Source: Candidatus Proximibacter danicus (GTDB lineage Bacteria; Pseudomonadota; Gammaproteobacteria; Burkholderiales; Rhodocyclaceae). Taken from it: 64,000 bases of DNA. The DNA is taken from NCBI GenBank assembly GCA_016710885.1, contig JADJUC010000002.1, positions 278,607 through 342,606 of the forward strand, given 5' to 3'. This document shows positions 34,526-42,991 of this stretch, piece by piece. How positions within the stretch are numbered: the stretch's first letter is position 1; every line of letters starts with the position of its first letter. The position numbers were made by a program, and so were the translations under genes. A model generated the notes under the pieces. That model was given only the letters and a program-made list of their open reading frames with translations, had not been told where the DNA came from and did no database searches.

Positions 34526-34850
34526 GCAGCGGCGTCATACAACACCCGGCCTTCCTTGCTTGCCCAGTAAAAACCGTACTTGGCACTTGGCGACGACGCT
34601 CAAATTCTGTGCTGTCGCACACCAAAACATCTACGCCAACTCCCGGTGCGATCCGGCCGATGGCTCCCCTGATCCGCGAGTATTCGGCGAGCCTGTCTGG
34701 AACTTCACGCTCGACAACAAGCAAATCAAGGTCTGAACCTTCGTCAGCATCGCCGCGACCATAAGAACCGAACACGATTACCTTGCTTGGCGCGTGCGCC
34801 GCCGCCACAGCACGATCGACGGCACTTCGGATTGTTTGCTCGTTAAGCAT
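34523..34850 (-). CDS. MNT-type nucleotidyltransferase antitoxin, frameshifted as read
   Basis: The frame from ATG 34850 has VIVFGSYGRGDADEGSDLDL, the GS-x10-D-x-D catalytic core of minimal nucleotidyltransferases, then VDVLVCDSTEFERRR. A run of five A (34569-34573 on the plus strand) breaks the frame. Six would give VFYWASKEGRVLYDAA, the usual MNT end, with a stop at 34523. It precedes the HEPN gene, as in known pairs, and starts 11 bases after the PilB-like gene's stop. Confidence 0.75.
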
Positions 34851-34860
34851 AGGGACTCCT

Positions 34861-37221
34861 TTATTTAATGCAGACCGCGCGCACCTGCGCCATGTCGGTA
34901 ATGCCTTGGAGTACTTTTTCGATACCATCCATCTTCAGCGTGCGCATGCCCTCATTTAGCGCCTCGGCCAGGATTTCAGCGACCCGCGCTTTTTCCTGGA
35001 TCAGTTTTTTCACTTCATCGGTGCCAACCAGGAGTTCGTGCAGACCGACGCGCCCTTTGTAGCCGGTGTCGTTGCAGGCCGGGCAGCCTTTGGTTTTGTA
35101 CAGCGTGAATTTTCCGTCCTTGGCGTAGCGTTGCGACCACTCCTTGTAGATCGCATCCAGCGACGCCTTCGGATCTTTGACCCACTTGTCGGTATGGGTC
35201 AGCTCGTCGCTGTATTCAGACAGCAGATGCTTGATCTCGTCCGGTGTTGGCTGGTAAGCGACTTTGCACTCTTTGCACAGGCGCTTGGCCAGCCGCTGGG
35301 CCAGAATCCCCAGGAGCGCATCGGCGAAGTTGAAGGGGTCCATGCCCATGTCGAGCAGGCGGATGATCGACTCTGGCGCCGAGTTGGTGTGCAAGGTGGC
35401 GAACACCAGGTGGCCGGTCAGTGAGGCTTCGATGCCGATGCCGGTCGTTTCCGGATCGCGCATTTCGCCAACCATGATGATATCCGGGTCGGCGCGCAGA
35501 AAGGCTTTCATTACCGTGGCGAAATCAAGCCCGGCCTTCTTGTTCACCTGTACCTGGCGCAGGCCTTTCTGGGTGATTTCAACCGGGTCTTCGGCCGTCC
35601 AGATCTTCGTATCCGGCTTGTTCAGGTAACCCAGCACCGAGTGCAAGGTGGTCGTTTTTCCGGAGCCGGTGGGGCCGCACACGAAGAACAGGCCATAGGG
35701 TTTGGAGACGCACTTGATCAGGTGTTCGTAGTTATGCGCCGAGAAACCCATGGCATCGAGCGGTAGCGGCTCGCCCGCCGCGAGGATGCGCATGACGACG
35801 TCTTCGACCCCGCCTGCGGTGGGAATCGTTGCTACGCGCAGCTCGATATCGAGGGGGCCGTATTTCTTGAACTTGATCTTGCCATCCTGCGGCCGGCGTT
35901 TTTCCGAAATGTCGAGGTCGCACATGATCTTGAGGCGTGTGATCAAGGCGCTGCGATAGGAGGCCGGCACCTCGATGTAGTTCACCAGCGAACCGTCCTT
36001 GCGGAAACGGATTTGCGTTTTTTCCTTGCCCGGTCGCGGCTCGACGTGAATGTCGGACGCACCCTGCTGGTAAGCCTCGACAATGATCTTGTTGACCAGC
36101 CGCACCAGTTCGTTGTCGGCAGCGGCACTGACTTCGTCGGCACCACTTTCGCCGGGTTCGCCTTCGTCCAGATCGGAGAGCAGGTCGCCCATCGTGCCCA
36201 TGTCGGAGAGCGCGCCATAGAACTGGTCGATGGTTTTCTTGAACTCTCCGTCAGTGCATACGCGATAGGCAATCTTTCCCTTGGGGAAAATGTTGTTGAC
36301 GATGCGCGACGCCTTGATTCGCTCCGGGTCCGGCGCGATGACAACGATGCCTTCCGGCGCCTCCTCGACCGGCAACCACTGGTTGGATTCGACATACTCA
36401 CGGCGCAGGTTTTTGAGCAGATCCATCGGTTTGATGCGATCCGGCCGGAAGGGCTCGTAGGGTACGGCGAAAAATTTGGCTAACGCCTGCCCAATGGCTG
36501 CCGGCTTGACCTGAAATTCCTTGATCAGCACCTCTTCCAGTGGCGCGCCCTTCCGCCGCGCCGAACGCTGGGCAAGGTCAAGCTCGGCAACGGAGATCAC
36601 CGCACTGGCCACAAGTTCGTCGTATTTTGTACGCGTCCCCTGTTGCGGTTTCTGCCGCTGCGTCAGCGCAACCGCAAGGGTTTGCGCCAGACTCTGGGCG
36701 CCCTCCTCGGCAACCGCAGAAAATGGCTGGTCGGCCTTGTTGTTGATGAACTGAACAACACCGATCAACTCAGCAGACTGAGCGTCGACCACAGGTACCA
36801 CCAGCATCTGTTTGGAACGGTAGCCGGTTCGCTTGTCGACTTCCTTGAGGAAAGCCATGCGCGGGCTGTAGCGCTTGAGCTCGACATCGTCGTACACGTC
36901 GTGGATGTTCACGGCCTTCTTGTTGGCGGCAACATAGCCGGCAATGCTCTGGTCGGCGACGGGCAGCCGCAGATCCTTGAAGGAATTCAAGCCTGTTTTG
37001 ACCTTGGAGACGATGCTTTGCTTGTCTTCCCCTACGGCATAGATGGTCAGGCGATCGGCGTTGAAAAGCTTGCAGATATCCTGCGACAACTCCAGCATGA
37101 TCTCGTCGGTGTTGGCGGTTGCGTGGATCTTGGTGGTGACGGCCTGAAGATCCTTGAAGAAGGCCAGACGGTTATTCATCTCGCCGACGTTGGCATTTTC
37201 GGGCGGGGGGGTGACAGACAT
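34861..37221 (-). CDS. GAF-domain PilB/GspE-family secretion or pilus ATPase
   Basis: A 786-residue protein. Residues ~15-190 are a GAF domain (FNADRLTIYAVGEDKQSIVS, RTGYRSKQMLVVPVVDAQ), residues ~215-350 a T2SSE/MshE N-terminal domain, and the rest a hexameric ATPase with Walker A FFVCGPTGSGKTTTLHS, Asp box and Walker B (DPDIIMVGEMRDPETT), His box (TGHLVFATLHTNSA) and a tetracysteine zinc site (LCKECK, GCPACNDTGYKGRVGL). A GAF fusion is not usual for PilB and suggests ligand control of filament assembly. I start at ATG 37221. It is the last gene of the signalling operon. Confidence 0.92.
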   Translation of the reverse strand: MSVTPPPENANVGEMNNRLAFFKDLQAVTTKIHATANTDEIMLELSQDICKLFNADRLTIYAVGEDKQSIVSKVKTGLNSFKDLRLPVADQSIAGYVAANKKAVNIHDVYDDVELKRYSPRMAFLKEVDKRTGYRSKQMLVVPVVDAQSAELIGVVQFINNKADQPFSAVAEEGAQSLAQTLAVALTQRQKPQQGTRTKYDELVASAVISVAELDLAQRSARRKGAPLEEVLIKEFQVKPAAIGQALAKFFAVPYEPFRPDRIKPMDLLKNLRREYVESNQWLPVEEAPEGIVVIAPDPERIKASRIVNNIFPKGKIAYRVCTDGEFKKTIDQFYGALSDMGTMGDLLSDLDEGEPGESGADEVSAAADNELVRLVNKIIVEAYQQGASDIHVEPRPGKEKTQIRFRKDGSLVNYIEVPASYRSALITRLKIMCDLDISEKRRPQDGKIKFKKYGPLDIELRVATIPTAGGVEDVVMRILAAGEPLPLDAMGFSAHNYEHLIKCVSKPYGLFFVCGPTGSGKTTTLHSVLGYLNKPDTKIWTAEDPVEITQKGLRQVQVNKKAGLDFATVMKAFLRADPDIIMVGEMRDPETTGIGIEASLTGHLVFATLHTNSAPESIIRLLDMGMDPFNFADALLGILAQRLAKRLCKECKVAYQPTPDEIKHLLSEYSDELTHTDKWVKDPKASLDAIYKEWSQRYAKDGKFTLYKTKGCPACNDTGYKGRVGLHELLVGTDEVKKLIQEKARVAEILAEALNEGMRTLKMDGIEKVLQGITDMAQVRAVCIK

Positions 37222-37232
37222 AGGGTTCCGAT

Positions 37233-38309
37233 TCAGCGGTGAGTCGTCGCGCGCAGGCCATTTTCGAGCCACGATGCCCGGTAGCCGTGCTGCGAGAGGA
37301 TGAAAGCGGCCGCTGAACTACGGCGACCGCTCTGGCAATAGACGATGTATTCCTTGGCGATATCGAGCGGGCCAATGGCGTTGCGAATTTCGTTCAGCGG
37401 GATATTGATGGCTCCCGGCAAGCGATCGTACTGGTACTCGGCGGGAAAGCGCACATCCAGCCAGAGGGCCCCTGCGGCAACCCGCTGTTCGGCCTCGTCA
37501 CGCGACAGACGTTTGAGCAGGGGCTCACGCAGAAGGGAAATGAAGTCCTGCTTGCCGAGGCGCAGGAGCACGCCATTGGTGCGCATGGTGACGGTGGCGT
37601 TACGCAGGTTTTCGGCCACCAGCGCTTCCTCACCGAAGGCATCCCCCCCCTTGAGCTCTGCCAGCGGCAGGTCGGCACCGCCAACGCGACGGCTGACTTC
37701 GCAGCGGCCGGATTCGATCAGGTAATACCAGTCGCCCTCGTCCCCTTCGCGAAGCACGACTTCACCAGCCTTGACCTTGATGCGTTCGAAACGCCGCAAG
37801 AGGGCATCGATGTTTGCTGGAGGCAGTTTCGACAAGGCTCCGGCAGCAAGACTTTCGAGGCGAAAGGCGCCGGACATCGTGCGCCAGTCGGTGCGCTCGC
37901 TGGCATCGATATTGGCGCCCTCACCCCCAACCTGGGCACTCAACTGATCCCAGGTCAGCATGATGTCGAGGAGATGATCGTCGATACGCATCAACTCGAC
38001 ATCGGTAATGGCACGTATTTCGGCACGCTGCGCGAGATCGGGCGGCAGAGGCCAGCACGCCGCATCGCAGCTGCCAACAAGAACTTCAACACCGCCTTCG
38101 GCATGGCTGAGTTTCAGCTCCCCCGCCACGAGGTAGACCGAGTGGCCGTCAAAATCCCCGAGGCGGAAAGGGTTGCTGTTGCGCGGGGCATGCTCCGTGC
38201 GGCAGAACCCCGCCAGCTCTTGCAGACGCTCGTCAGACAGCGCGCAAATGGGTTGAAAACTGCGCAGACGCGCAACAGAAATCGTATCGGAGAGGGAGGG
38301 GGTAGTCAT
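37233..38309 (-). CDS. double cyclic-nucleotide-binding domain / rhodanese protein
   Basis: A 358-residue protein. Residues ~10-120 are a degenerate and ~145-255 a clear cyclic-nucleotide-binding domain (EVVLREGDEGDWYYLIESGR, LKGGDAFGEEALVAENLRNA). Residues ~265-355 are a rhodanese domain with the catalytic loop IVYCQSGRRSSAAA. There is no HTH, so it acts by protein contact or sulfur transfer rather than DNA binding. With the adenylate cyclase and phosphodiesterase in the same operon it is a likely cAMP (or cGMP) effector. Confidence 0.9.
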   Translation of the reverse strand: MTTPSLSDTISVARLRSFQPICALSDERLQELAGFCRTEHAPRNSNPFRLGDFDGHSVYLVAGELKLSHAEGGVEVLVGSCDAACWPLPPDLAQRAEIRAITDVELMRIDDHLLDIMLTWDQLSAQVGGEGANIDASERTDWRTMSGAFRLESLAAGALSKLPPANIDALLRRFERIKVKAGEVVLREGDEGDWYYLIESGRCEVSRRVGGADLPLAELKGGDAFGEEALVAENLRNATVTMRTNGVLLRLGKQDFISLLREPLLKRLSRDEAEQRVAAGALWLDVRFPAEYQYDRLPGAINIPLNEIRNAIGPLDIAKEYIVYCQSGRRSSAAAFILSQHGYRASWLENGLRATTHR

Positions 38310-38310
38310 G

Positions 38311-39078
38311 TCAGAACTCCAGCACCTGATTGTTCTGCAACATGCGCGGCTGGAAATCGCCGATACAGGTTTCGATCTCTCCCATGGTCAGTTCGATCTG
38401 CCCCGGTTTGAGGTGGGTGATGTGGATTTCGCAGTCGCGTTCGAGCTTGAGCAGTTCGGCCGCCAGCATGTCCGGGCACAGATGCTTCGACAGGCGGGCG
38501 AGCTGCGCTTCACGATTGGAGAATGCACACTCGATGATCAGATGCCGCAAGTTGCCGATCTTGTTGATCACTGGCCAGAATCGATCATTGGTCGTCGTGT
38601 CGCCGGAAAACACCAGGCTGCCTTCACCGGAATCGAGGTGATAGCCGACTGCTGGAACGGTGTGCTCGGCCGGAACGGCGGTCACCGTGAGGTCGGAAAT
38701 CTTGATTTTCTGACCGAGCCGGATAACGCGAAAACGAAGGAAGGGCGCCTCAACGGAAGGGATCTCCGAAAAATCCGGCCAGACGGCCCAGTTGAAAATG
38801 TGGTTCTTGAGAATCTGCAATACGGATTCGGTGCAATACACCGTCAGCGGCTTGTCGCGCATATCGCCCACCGTATCGATCATCAGCGGCAGCGTTGCGA
38901 TGTGATCGAGGTGGGTATGTGTCAGGAAGACATGGTCGATCATCGCCAGTTCGGCCAGCGACAAATCGGCTACACCGGTGCCGGCATCGATCAGCACATC
39001 ATGGTTGACAAGGATGGAGGTAGTGCGCAGGTGCCTGCCACCGATTCCACCGCTGCAACCAAGGATTCTCGCTTTCAT
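38311..39078 (-). CDS. class II-like cyclic-nucleotide phosphodiesterase (metallo-beta-lactamase fold)
   Basis: A 255-residue protein with the zinc motif THTHLDHIATLP, an early GCSGGIGG and later SGDTTTNDRFW and IHITHLKPGQ, as in class II 3',5'-cyclic nucleotide phosphodiesterases. It would remove the product of the cyclase encoded just upstream. Start ATG 39078 lies five bases after the cyclase stop; its stop abuts the cyclic-nucleotide-binding gene. Confidence 0.85.
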   Translation of the reverse strand: MKARILGCSGGIGGRHLRTTSILVNHDVLIDAGTGVADLSLAELAMIDHVFLTHTHLDHIATLPLMIDTVGDMRDKPLTVYCTESVLQILKNHIFNWAVWPDFSEIPSVEAPFLRFRVIRLGQKIKISDLTVTAVPAEHTVPAVGYHLDSGEGSLVFSGDTTTNDRFWPVINKIGNLRHLIIECAFSNREAQLARLSKHLCPDMLAAELLKLERDCEIHITHLKPGQIELTMGEIETCIGDFQPRMLQNNQVLEF

Positions 39079-39082
39079 GCGC

Positions 39083-41323
39083 CTACTTCGTTTCAAAAAC
39101 GGTCACGCCATCCCAGCCGTCACCCGGCGGGTTCTGGCGGAGATGGGCAATACGCTTGGCGTAAAGCTGATAGAGATAGCAATCCGGGGACAAGCGCAGC
39201 AGATTGTAGATCTGGACATCGGCCTGATCCCACTCCTGCGCCCTGTAGAGGCGCAGGGCCTGCTGCCACAGCTTGAGCGCATCGAGATCGGCTTTGTCCA
39301 CCTCGCCGGTGAACCCGAGCGGTTCGTAAATGCCGACGGGCTCGTCCTTGCCCTTGACGCGCACCCGGTCCAGTTCGCGGAAAACCACGTCCTTGAGTAG
39401 CGCGCGCGTCGTTTCACCGACGATGATGCCGACACCGTATTGCTTGGTGATGCCCTCCAACCGCGAACCAAGATTCACTGCGTCGCCCATCACTGTATAG
39501 GACTGACGCACTGGTGAACCCATATCGCCGACGGTCATCGTGCCGGTGTTGATGCCGACACCGATATGCAATTCCGGCCAGCCGCGCGCCTTGAATGGCG
39601 CATCCAGCTTGCGCAACTCTCGCTGCATTTCGAGGGCCGTCTGCACCGCGTGGAGGGCATGATCCGGGTCAGCAACCGGCGCGCCCCAGAAGGCCATGAT
39701 GGCATCACCGATGTACTTGTCCAGCGTCCCGCGATTGTGGCGCACGACCGCGGTCATTGCCCCGAGGTACTCATTCATCAACTGCGCCAACTCCTTCGGG
39801 TTGAGCCCTTCGGAGATGGTGGTAAAGCCGCGCACATCAGAGAAAAGTACCGTCAGTTCCTCATTGCGCCCTTCCATGCTGTAGTTTTCCGGATCGCGGC
39901 TCATTTCCTCGACCAGTTCCGGCGGTACGTACTGGCCAAACAACCCGGTCAACTGCCGTTTACTGCGTGACTCGACAAAGTAACCCCAGGACATGGAGAG
40001 CGCGTACAGCGCCAGAATCATCAGAATGGTTGAGGCCAGCGGTAGCAGCAAACCTCCCGATGCCCAGAGCCAGAAATTGAACAGGGAGACAGTGACCAGC
40101 GCGCCCCCCGCCAGCAAAGTCGCCTTCAACGGCGAAAACAAGGGCAGCAACAAAGCCAGGGTCAGGCCGCAAAGGGCGATCATCAGCACTTCAGCCCCCA
40201 GCACGTAAGCTGGCTTGAGTTTGATGTTGCCGTCGAGCATGCCGGCGATCAGGTTGGCGTGGATTTCCACGCCGGGATAGGTGGTCGCCACCGGCGTTGC
40301 CCGCAGGTCCATCAGGCCCGGCGTTGTCGTGCCGACGATAACGATCTTGCCCTTGAGCGCATCGATCGGCAAACGGCCGTGCAGGGCATCGGCAATCGAC
40401 AAGTAGCGGAAACTGCCCTGCCCGCCGCGATAGGGGATCAGGGTGGCAGCAGATTCATCGACAGGAACCCGCAAGCTGCCGCGCGGGGTCGTGAGATCAA
40501 GCCACTCAAGCCCGGCATAGTGCCGGCTGGACATGCCGCCCTCCTCGGCATATCCCGGGTTGATCTTCGGCAGACCGAGGAGCAAGCGCACCATGGCCAG
40601 CGACAGGGATTCGTAATATGCCCCCTGATATTCGACCAGCATCGGTACGCGCCGGGAAACGCCATCGAAATCGACCAATGGCACAAAGTGCCCGGCAGTT
40701 GCGGCATTCGCCTGATATTCCGGGAGATTGGCGCCGTAGCCATTCCAGGACGTCAGCGCCAGGCTGCGCCCCTTGAAGGTGCCAGCCGGCAACACTGAGC
40801 CTGGCAATTGACCGCTGGTCAGCGCTGTCGAAAGATTGGTGAAATAGTAGCCAAGAACGACATTTCGCTTGGCCATCGACTCGGCAAAACGACGATCGTA
40901 GTCGAGGGTCGTACGCAAGCCCTTGAGGGTATTCTGGTAAGCCGGATCGTCCTTGAGTTCCTTGCGCCCGATAGCCTCCAGGGAACGCAGTCCGGAACTC
41001 TCGTCGGGCTCGGCAAAAACCACGTCGAAGCCGAGTACCTGAATGTCGTAGTGGTCAAAGAGGCGATCGACCAAGGCCGCCATCTTGTCGCGACTCCACG
41101 GCCAGCGCCCGCCTTCGGCCAGACTTTTCTCGTCGATATCGAGGATGACGACACGCTCATCCACCCCGCCCGGCATGGTCACCCGCAAGCGCGCATCGTA
41201 GATGAAAGCGTCGAGCACACTGACCAGAGGTATCTGGTAAAAGCGCCCGGCATGGCCCAGAAAGATGAGACCGAGCAACAGGCCAAGCACGATCTGGGTG
41301 AGGTGTTTTTTCAGGCGATCCAC
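39083..41323 (-). CDS. CHASE2-domain class III adenylate/guanylate cyclase
   Basis: A 746-residue membrane protein. One N-terminal helix is followed by a periplasmic CHASE2 sensor domain (DIDEKSLAEGGRWPWSRDKM, GTTTPGLMDLRATPVATTYP), then three helices and a class III cyclase domain. The cyclase metals and nucleotide residues are visible (LTVLFSDVRGFTTISEGLN, YIGDAIMAFWGAPVADPDHA, GINTGTMTVGDMGS). Product specificity is not certain by eye, but cAMP is most likely. A C-terminal segment has TPR-like character. It shares the CHASE2 type with the kinase at the operon head. Confidence 0.93.
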   Translation of the reverse strand: MDRLKKHLTQIVLGLLLGLIFLGHAGRFYQIPLVSVLDAFIYDARLRVTMPGGVDERVVILDIDEKSLAEGGRWPWSRDKMAALVDRLFDHYDIQVLGFDVVFAEPDESSGLRSLEAIGRKELKDDPAYQNTLKGLRTTLDYDRRFAESMAKRNVVLGYYFTNLSTALTSGQLPGSVLPAGTFKGRSLALTSWNGYGANLPEYQANAATAGHFVPLVDFDGVSRRVPMLVEYQGAYYESLSLAMVRLLLGLPKINPGYAEEGGMSSRHYAGLEWLDLTTPRGSLRVPVDESAATLIPYRGGQGSFRYLSIADALHGRLPIDALKGKIVIVGTTTPGLMDLRATPVATTYPGVEIHANLIAGMLDGNIKLKPAYVLGAEVLMIALCGLTLALLLPLFSPLKATLLAGGALVTVSLFNFWLWASGGLLLPLASTILMILALYALSMSWGYFVESRSKRQLTGLFGQYVPPELVEEMSRDPENYSMEGRNEELTVLFSDVRGFTTISEGLNPKELAQLMNEYLGAMTAVVRHNRGTLDKYIGDAIMAFWGAPVADPDHALHAVQTALEMQRELRKLDAPFKARGWPELHIGVGINTGTMTVGDMGSPVRQSYTVMGDAVNLGSRLEGITKQYGVGIIVGETTRALLKDVVFRELDRVRVKGKDEPVGIYEPLGFTGEVDKADLDALKLWQQALRLYRAQEWDQADVQIYNLLRLSPDCYLYQLYAKRIAHLRQNPPGDGWDGVTVFETK

Positions 41324-41352
41324 GACTATTCCGTCCGCTGGTCAGGAATCGC

Positions 41353-42141
41353 TCAAGTCTTGAAAAAAAACTCCATTTTTACACCGGCGATCTCGATGAC
41401 ATCGTGATCCTCAAGCTGATGCGCCTGTGCGTCGAGGGTTTTGCCATTCACCACCGGGAACTGCGCGCCCTCAACGTGGGTAATGAAAAAACCATGCGGC
41501 CGCTTGGCGATAACCGCAACCTGAACCCCGGGCTTGCCCAAGGTCGTCAGCGTTTTGGTCAGCTCCAGCTCACGACCGGCATTGGCGCCATTCAGGATCT
41601 GGATTGCAGCGGCAAGAGCAGGCGTGGCTGCCGGAGCAGCTGAGGGCTGTGCCTGCAGGCCGCCGGCATGGGTATCGCCGAAGGATTTGGGGGCAGGTGC
41701 AGTTTCCGAGCCAACCGCAGGACTGCCGCCAGGGAGCGGCGCAGCAGGGGGTACAGATGGAGCGGCAGCATCGGCTGCAGGCGCCGGGCGAATCATGTTC
41801 GGCCTCAGCACCATGGTTTTCTCGAAATCGGCGGCATCGGTGACCTGGGCGGCCTGCTCGGCAATGTACTTGAGCTTGTACTTGCCAAGTTCGACCACAT
41901 CGCCGTTTTTCAGGAAATGTTTTTTGACCGGCTGCCCGTTCACCAATGTGCCATTGGTACTGTTGAGATCTTCAAGGAACGAGTCGTTGAGAATTGTCAC
42001 GACTGCCGCGTGCTCGCCCGAAATTGCCAGATTGTCGATCTGGATATCGTTATGCGGCTTGCGCCCCAGGGTCATCCGTTCCTTGGTCAGCGGAATTTCC
42101 TTCAGCACCAGACCATCCATGGAGAGAATCATCTTCGCCAT
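41353..42141 (-). CDS. double FHA-domain protein
   Basis: A 262-residue protein starting at ATG 42141 (MAKMILSMDG). The N-terminal FHA domain is complete (MTLGRKPHNDIQIDN, ISGEHAAVV, LNSTNGTLVNG) and should bind phosphothreonine. A Pro/Ala-rich linker (~120-185) leads to a second, weaker FHA-like domain (LGKPGVQVAVIAKRPHGFFI, FPVVNGKTL). It most likely reads the output of the kinase at 42992 and is opposed by the phosphatase directly upstream. Confidence 0.92.
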   Translation of the reverse strand: MAKMILSMDGLVLKEIPLTKERMTLGRKPHNDIQIDNLAISGEHAAVVTILNDSFLEDLNSTNGTLVNGQPVKKHFLKNGDVVELGKYKLKYIAEQAAQVTDAADFEKTMVLRPNMIRPAPAADAAAPSVPPAAPLPGGSPAVGSETAPAPKSFGDTHAGGLQAQPSAAPAATPALAAAIQILNGANAGRELELTKTLTTLGKPGVQVAVIAKRPHGFFITHVEGAQFPVVNGKTLDAQAHQLEDHDVIEIAGVKMEFFFKT

Positions 42142-42155
42142 TTTCTTCCCGTCCC

Positions 42156-42983
42156 TTACTTGAACCAGTTGAGGAGTTTTGCCCACCAGCCCTTGGCGGC
42201 AGGGAACTCACGCAAGACCTTCACCAAAATAACGGACACGTTGTCGCGCCCGCCGTTATCGTTTGCCATCTGAATCAACTGCGTTGCGGCCAATTCCAGA
42301 TTGGCGCCCAGCATCTGCAGCGTCATGGCCGTTTCCTCATCTTCGACCATGTCGTTCAAACCATCGGAACACAGCAGATAGAGATCGCCGGGCAATACAT
42401 CGTGATCGTGCAACTCGGTCTCCACCTCGGGATCAACCCCGAGTGCGCGCGTGACCAGATTCTTGTTCTGCGAATGGCGCGCATCTTCGACCGAGATCAT
42501 GCCGGCGTCGATCTGCTCCTGCAACAGGGAGTGATCGCGCGTCAGCTGGGTGAATTCACCACCACGCAGGCGGTACAGCCGGGAATCGCCAATATGCGCC
42601 ACTGTCAGCTTGTTGTCGTGGAACAAGGCCAGGACCAGCGTCGTTCCCATACCAGCATATTGTGGCTGGCTTTCGGCGGCATGGTAGATCGCGGCGTTGG
42701 TTTGGGCCACCCGGTCGAAAATTGCCGCATGGGCAAAGTATTCCCCACTCGGTCCTGCGTCATCCGGCGAGCGGGCGTTGAATGCCGACTCCAGCTCGGT
42801 CGACAGCACCGTGGTCGCCATGCCGCTCGCCACCTCACCGGCGTTGTAGCCGCCCATCCCGTCCGCCAGGATGACGAGGCCGCGATGCGGGTTACCGAAG
42901 ACGGAATCTTCATTATGCGAGCGCACCATGCCCGGATCGGTCTTGACGACGATCTCGAGCGCATCAGAAAGGCTTGTACCCAC
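42156..42983 (-). CDS. PP2C-family protein serine/threonine phosphatase
   Basis: A 275-residue phosphatase with all metal motifs: VRSHNEDSVFG, ILADGMGGYNAGEVASG, VAHIGDSRLYRLRGG, LVTRALGVDP, YLLCSDGLNDMVED and GGRDNVSVILVKV. It would reverse the kinase encoded nine bases upstream. Such kinase-phosphatase-FHA trios are known from type VI secretion and other Ser/Thr signalling loci, but no type VI genes are near. Confidence 0.95.
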   Translation of the reverse strand: MGTSLSDALEIVVKTDPGMVRSHNEDSVFGNPHRGLVILADGMGGYNAGEVASGMATTVLSTELESAFNARSPDDAGPSGEYFAHAAIFDRVAQTNAAIYHAAESQPQYAGMGTTLVLALFHDNKLTVAHIGDSRLYRLRGGEFTQLTRDHSLLQEQIDAGMISVEDARHSQNKNLVTRALGVDPEVETELHDHDVLPGDLYLLCSDGLNDMVEDEETAMTLQMLGANLELAATQLIQMANDNGGRDNVSVILVKVLREFPAAKGWWAKLLNWFK

Positions 42984-42991
42984 GCTCTCTC

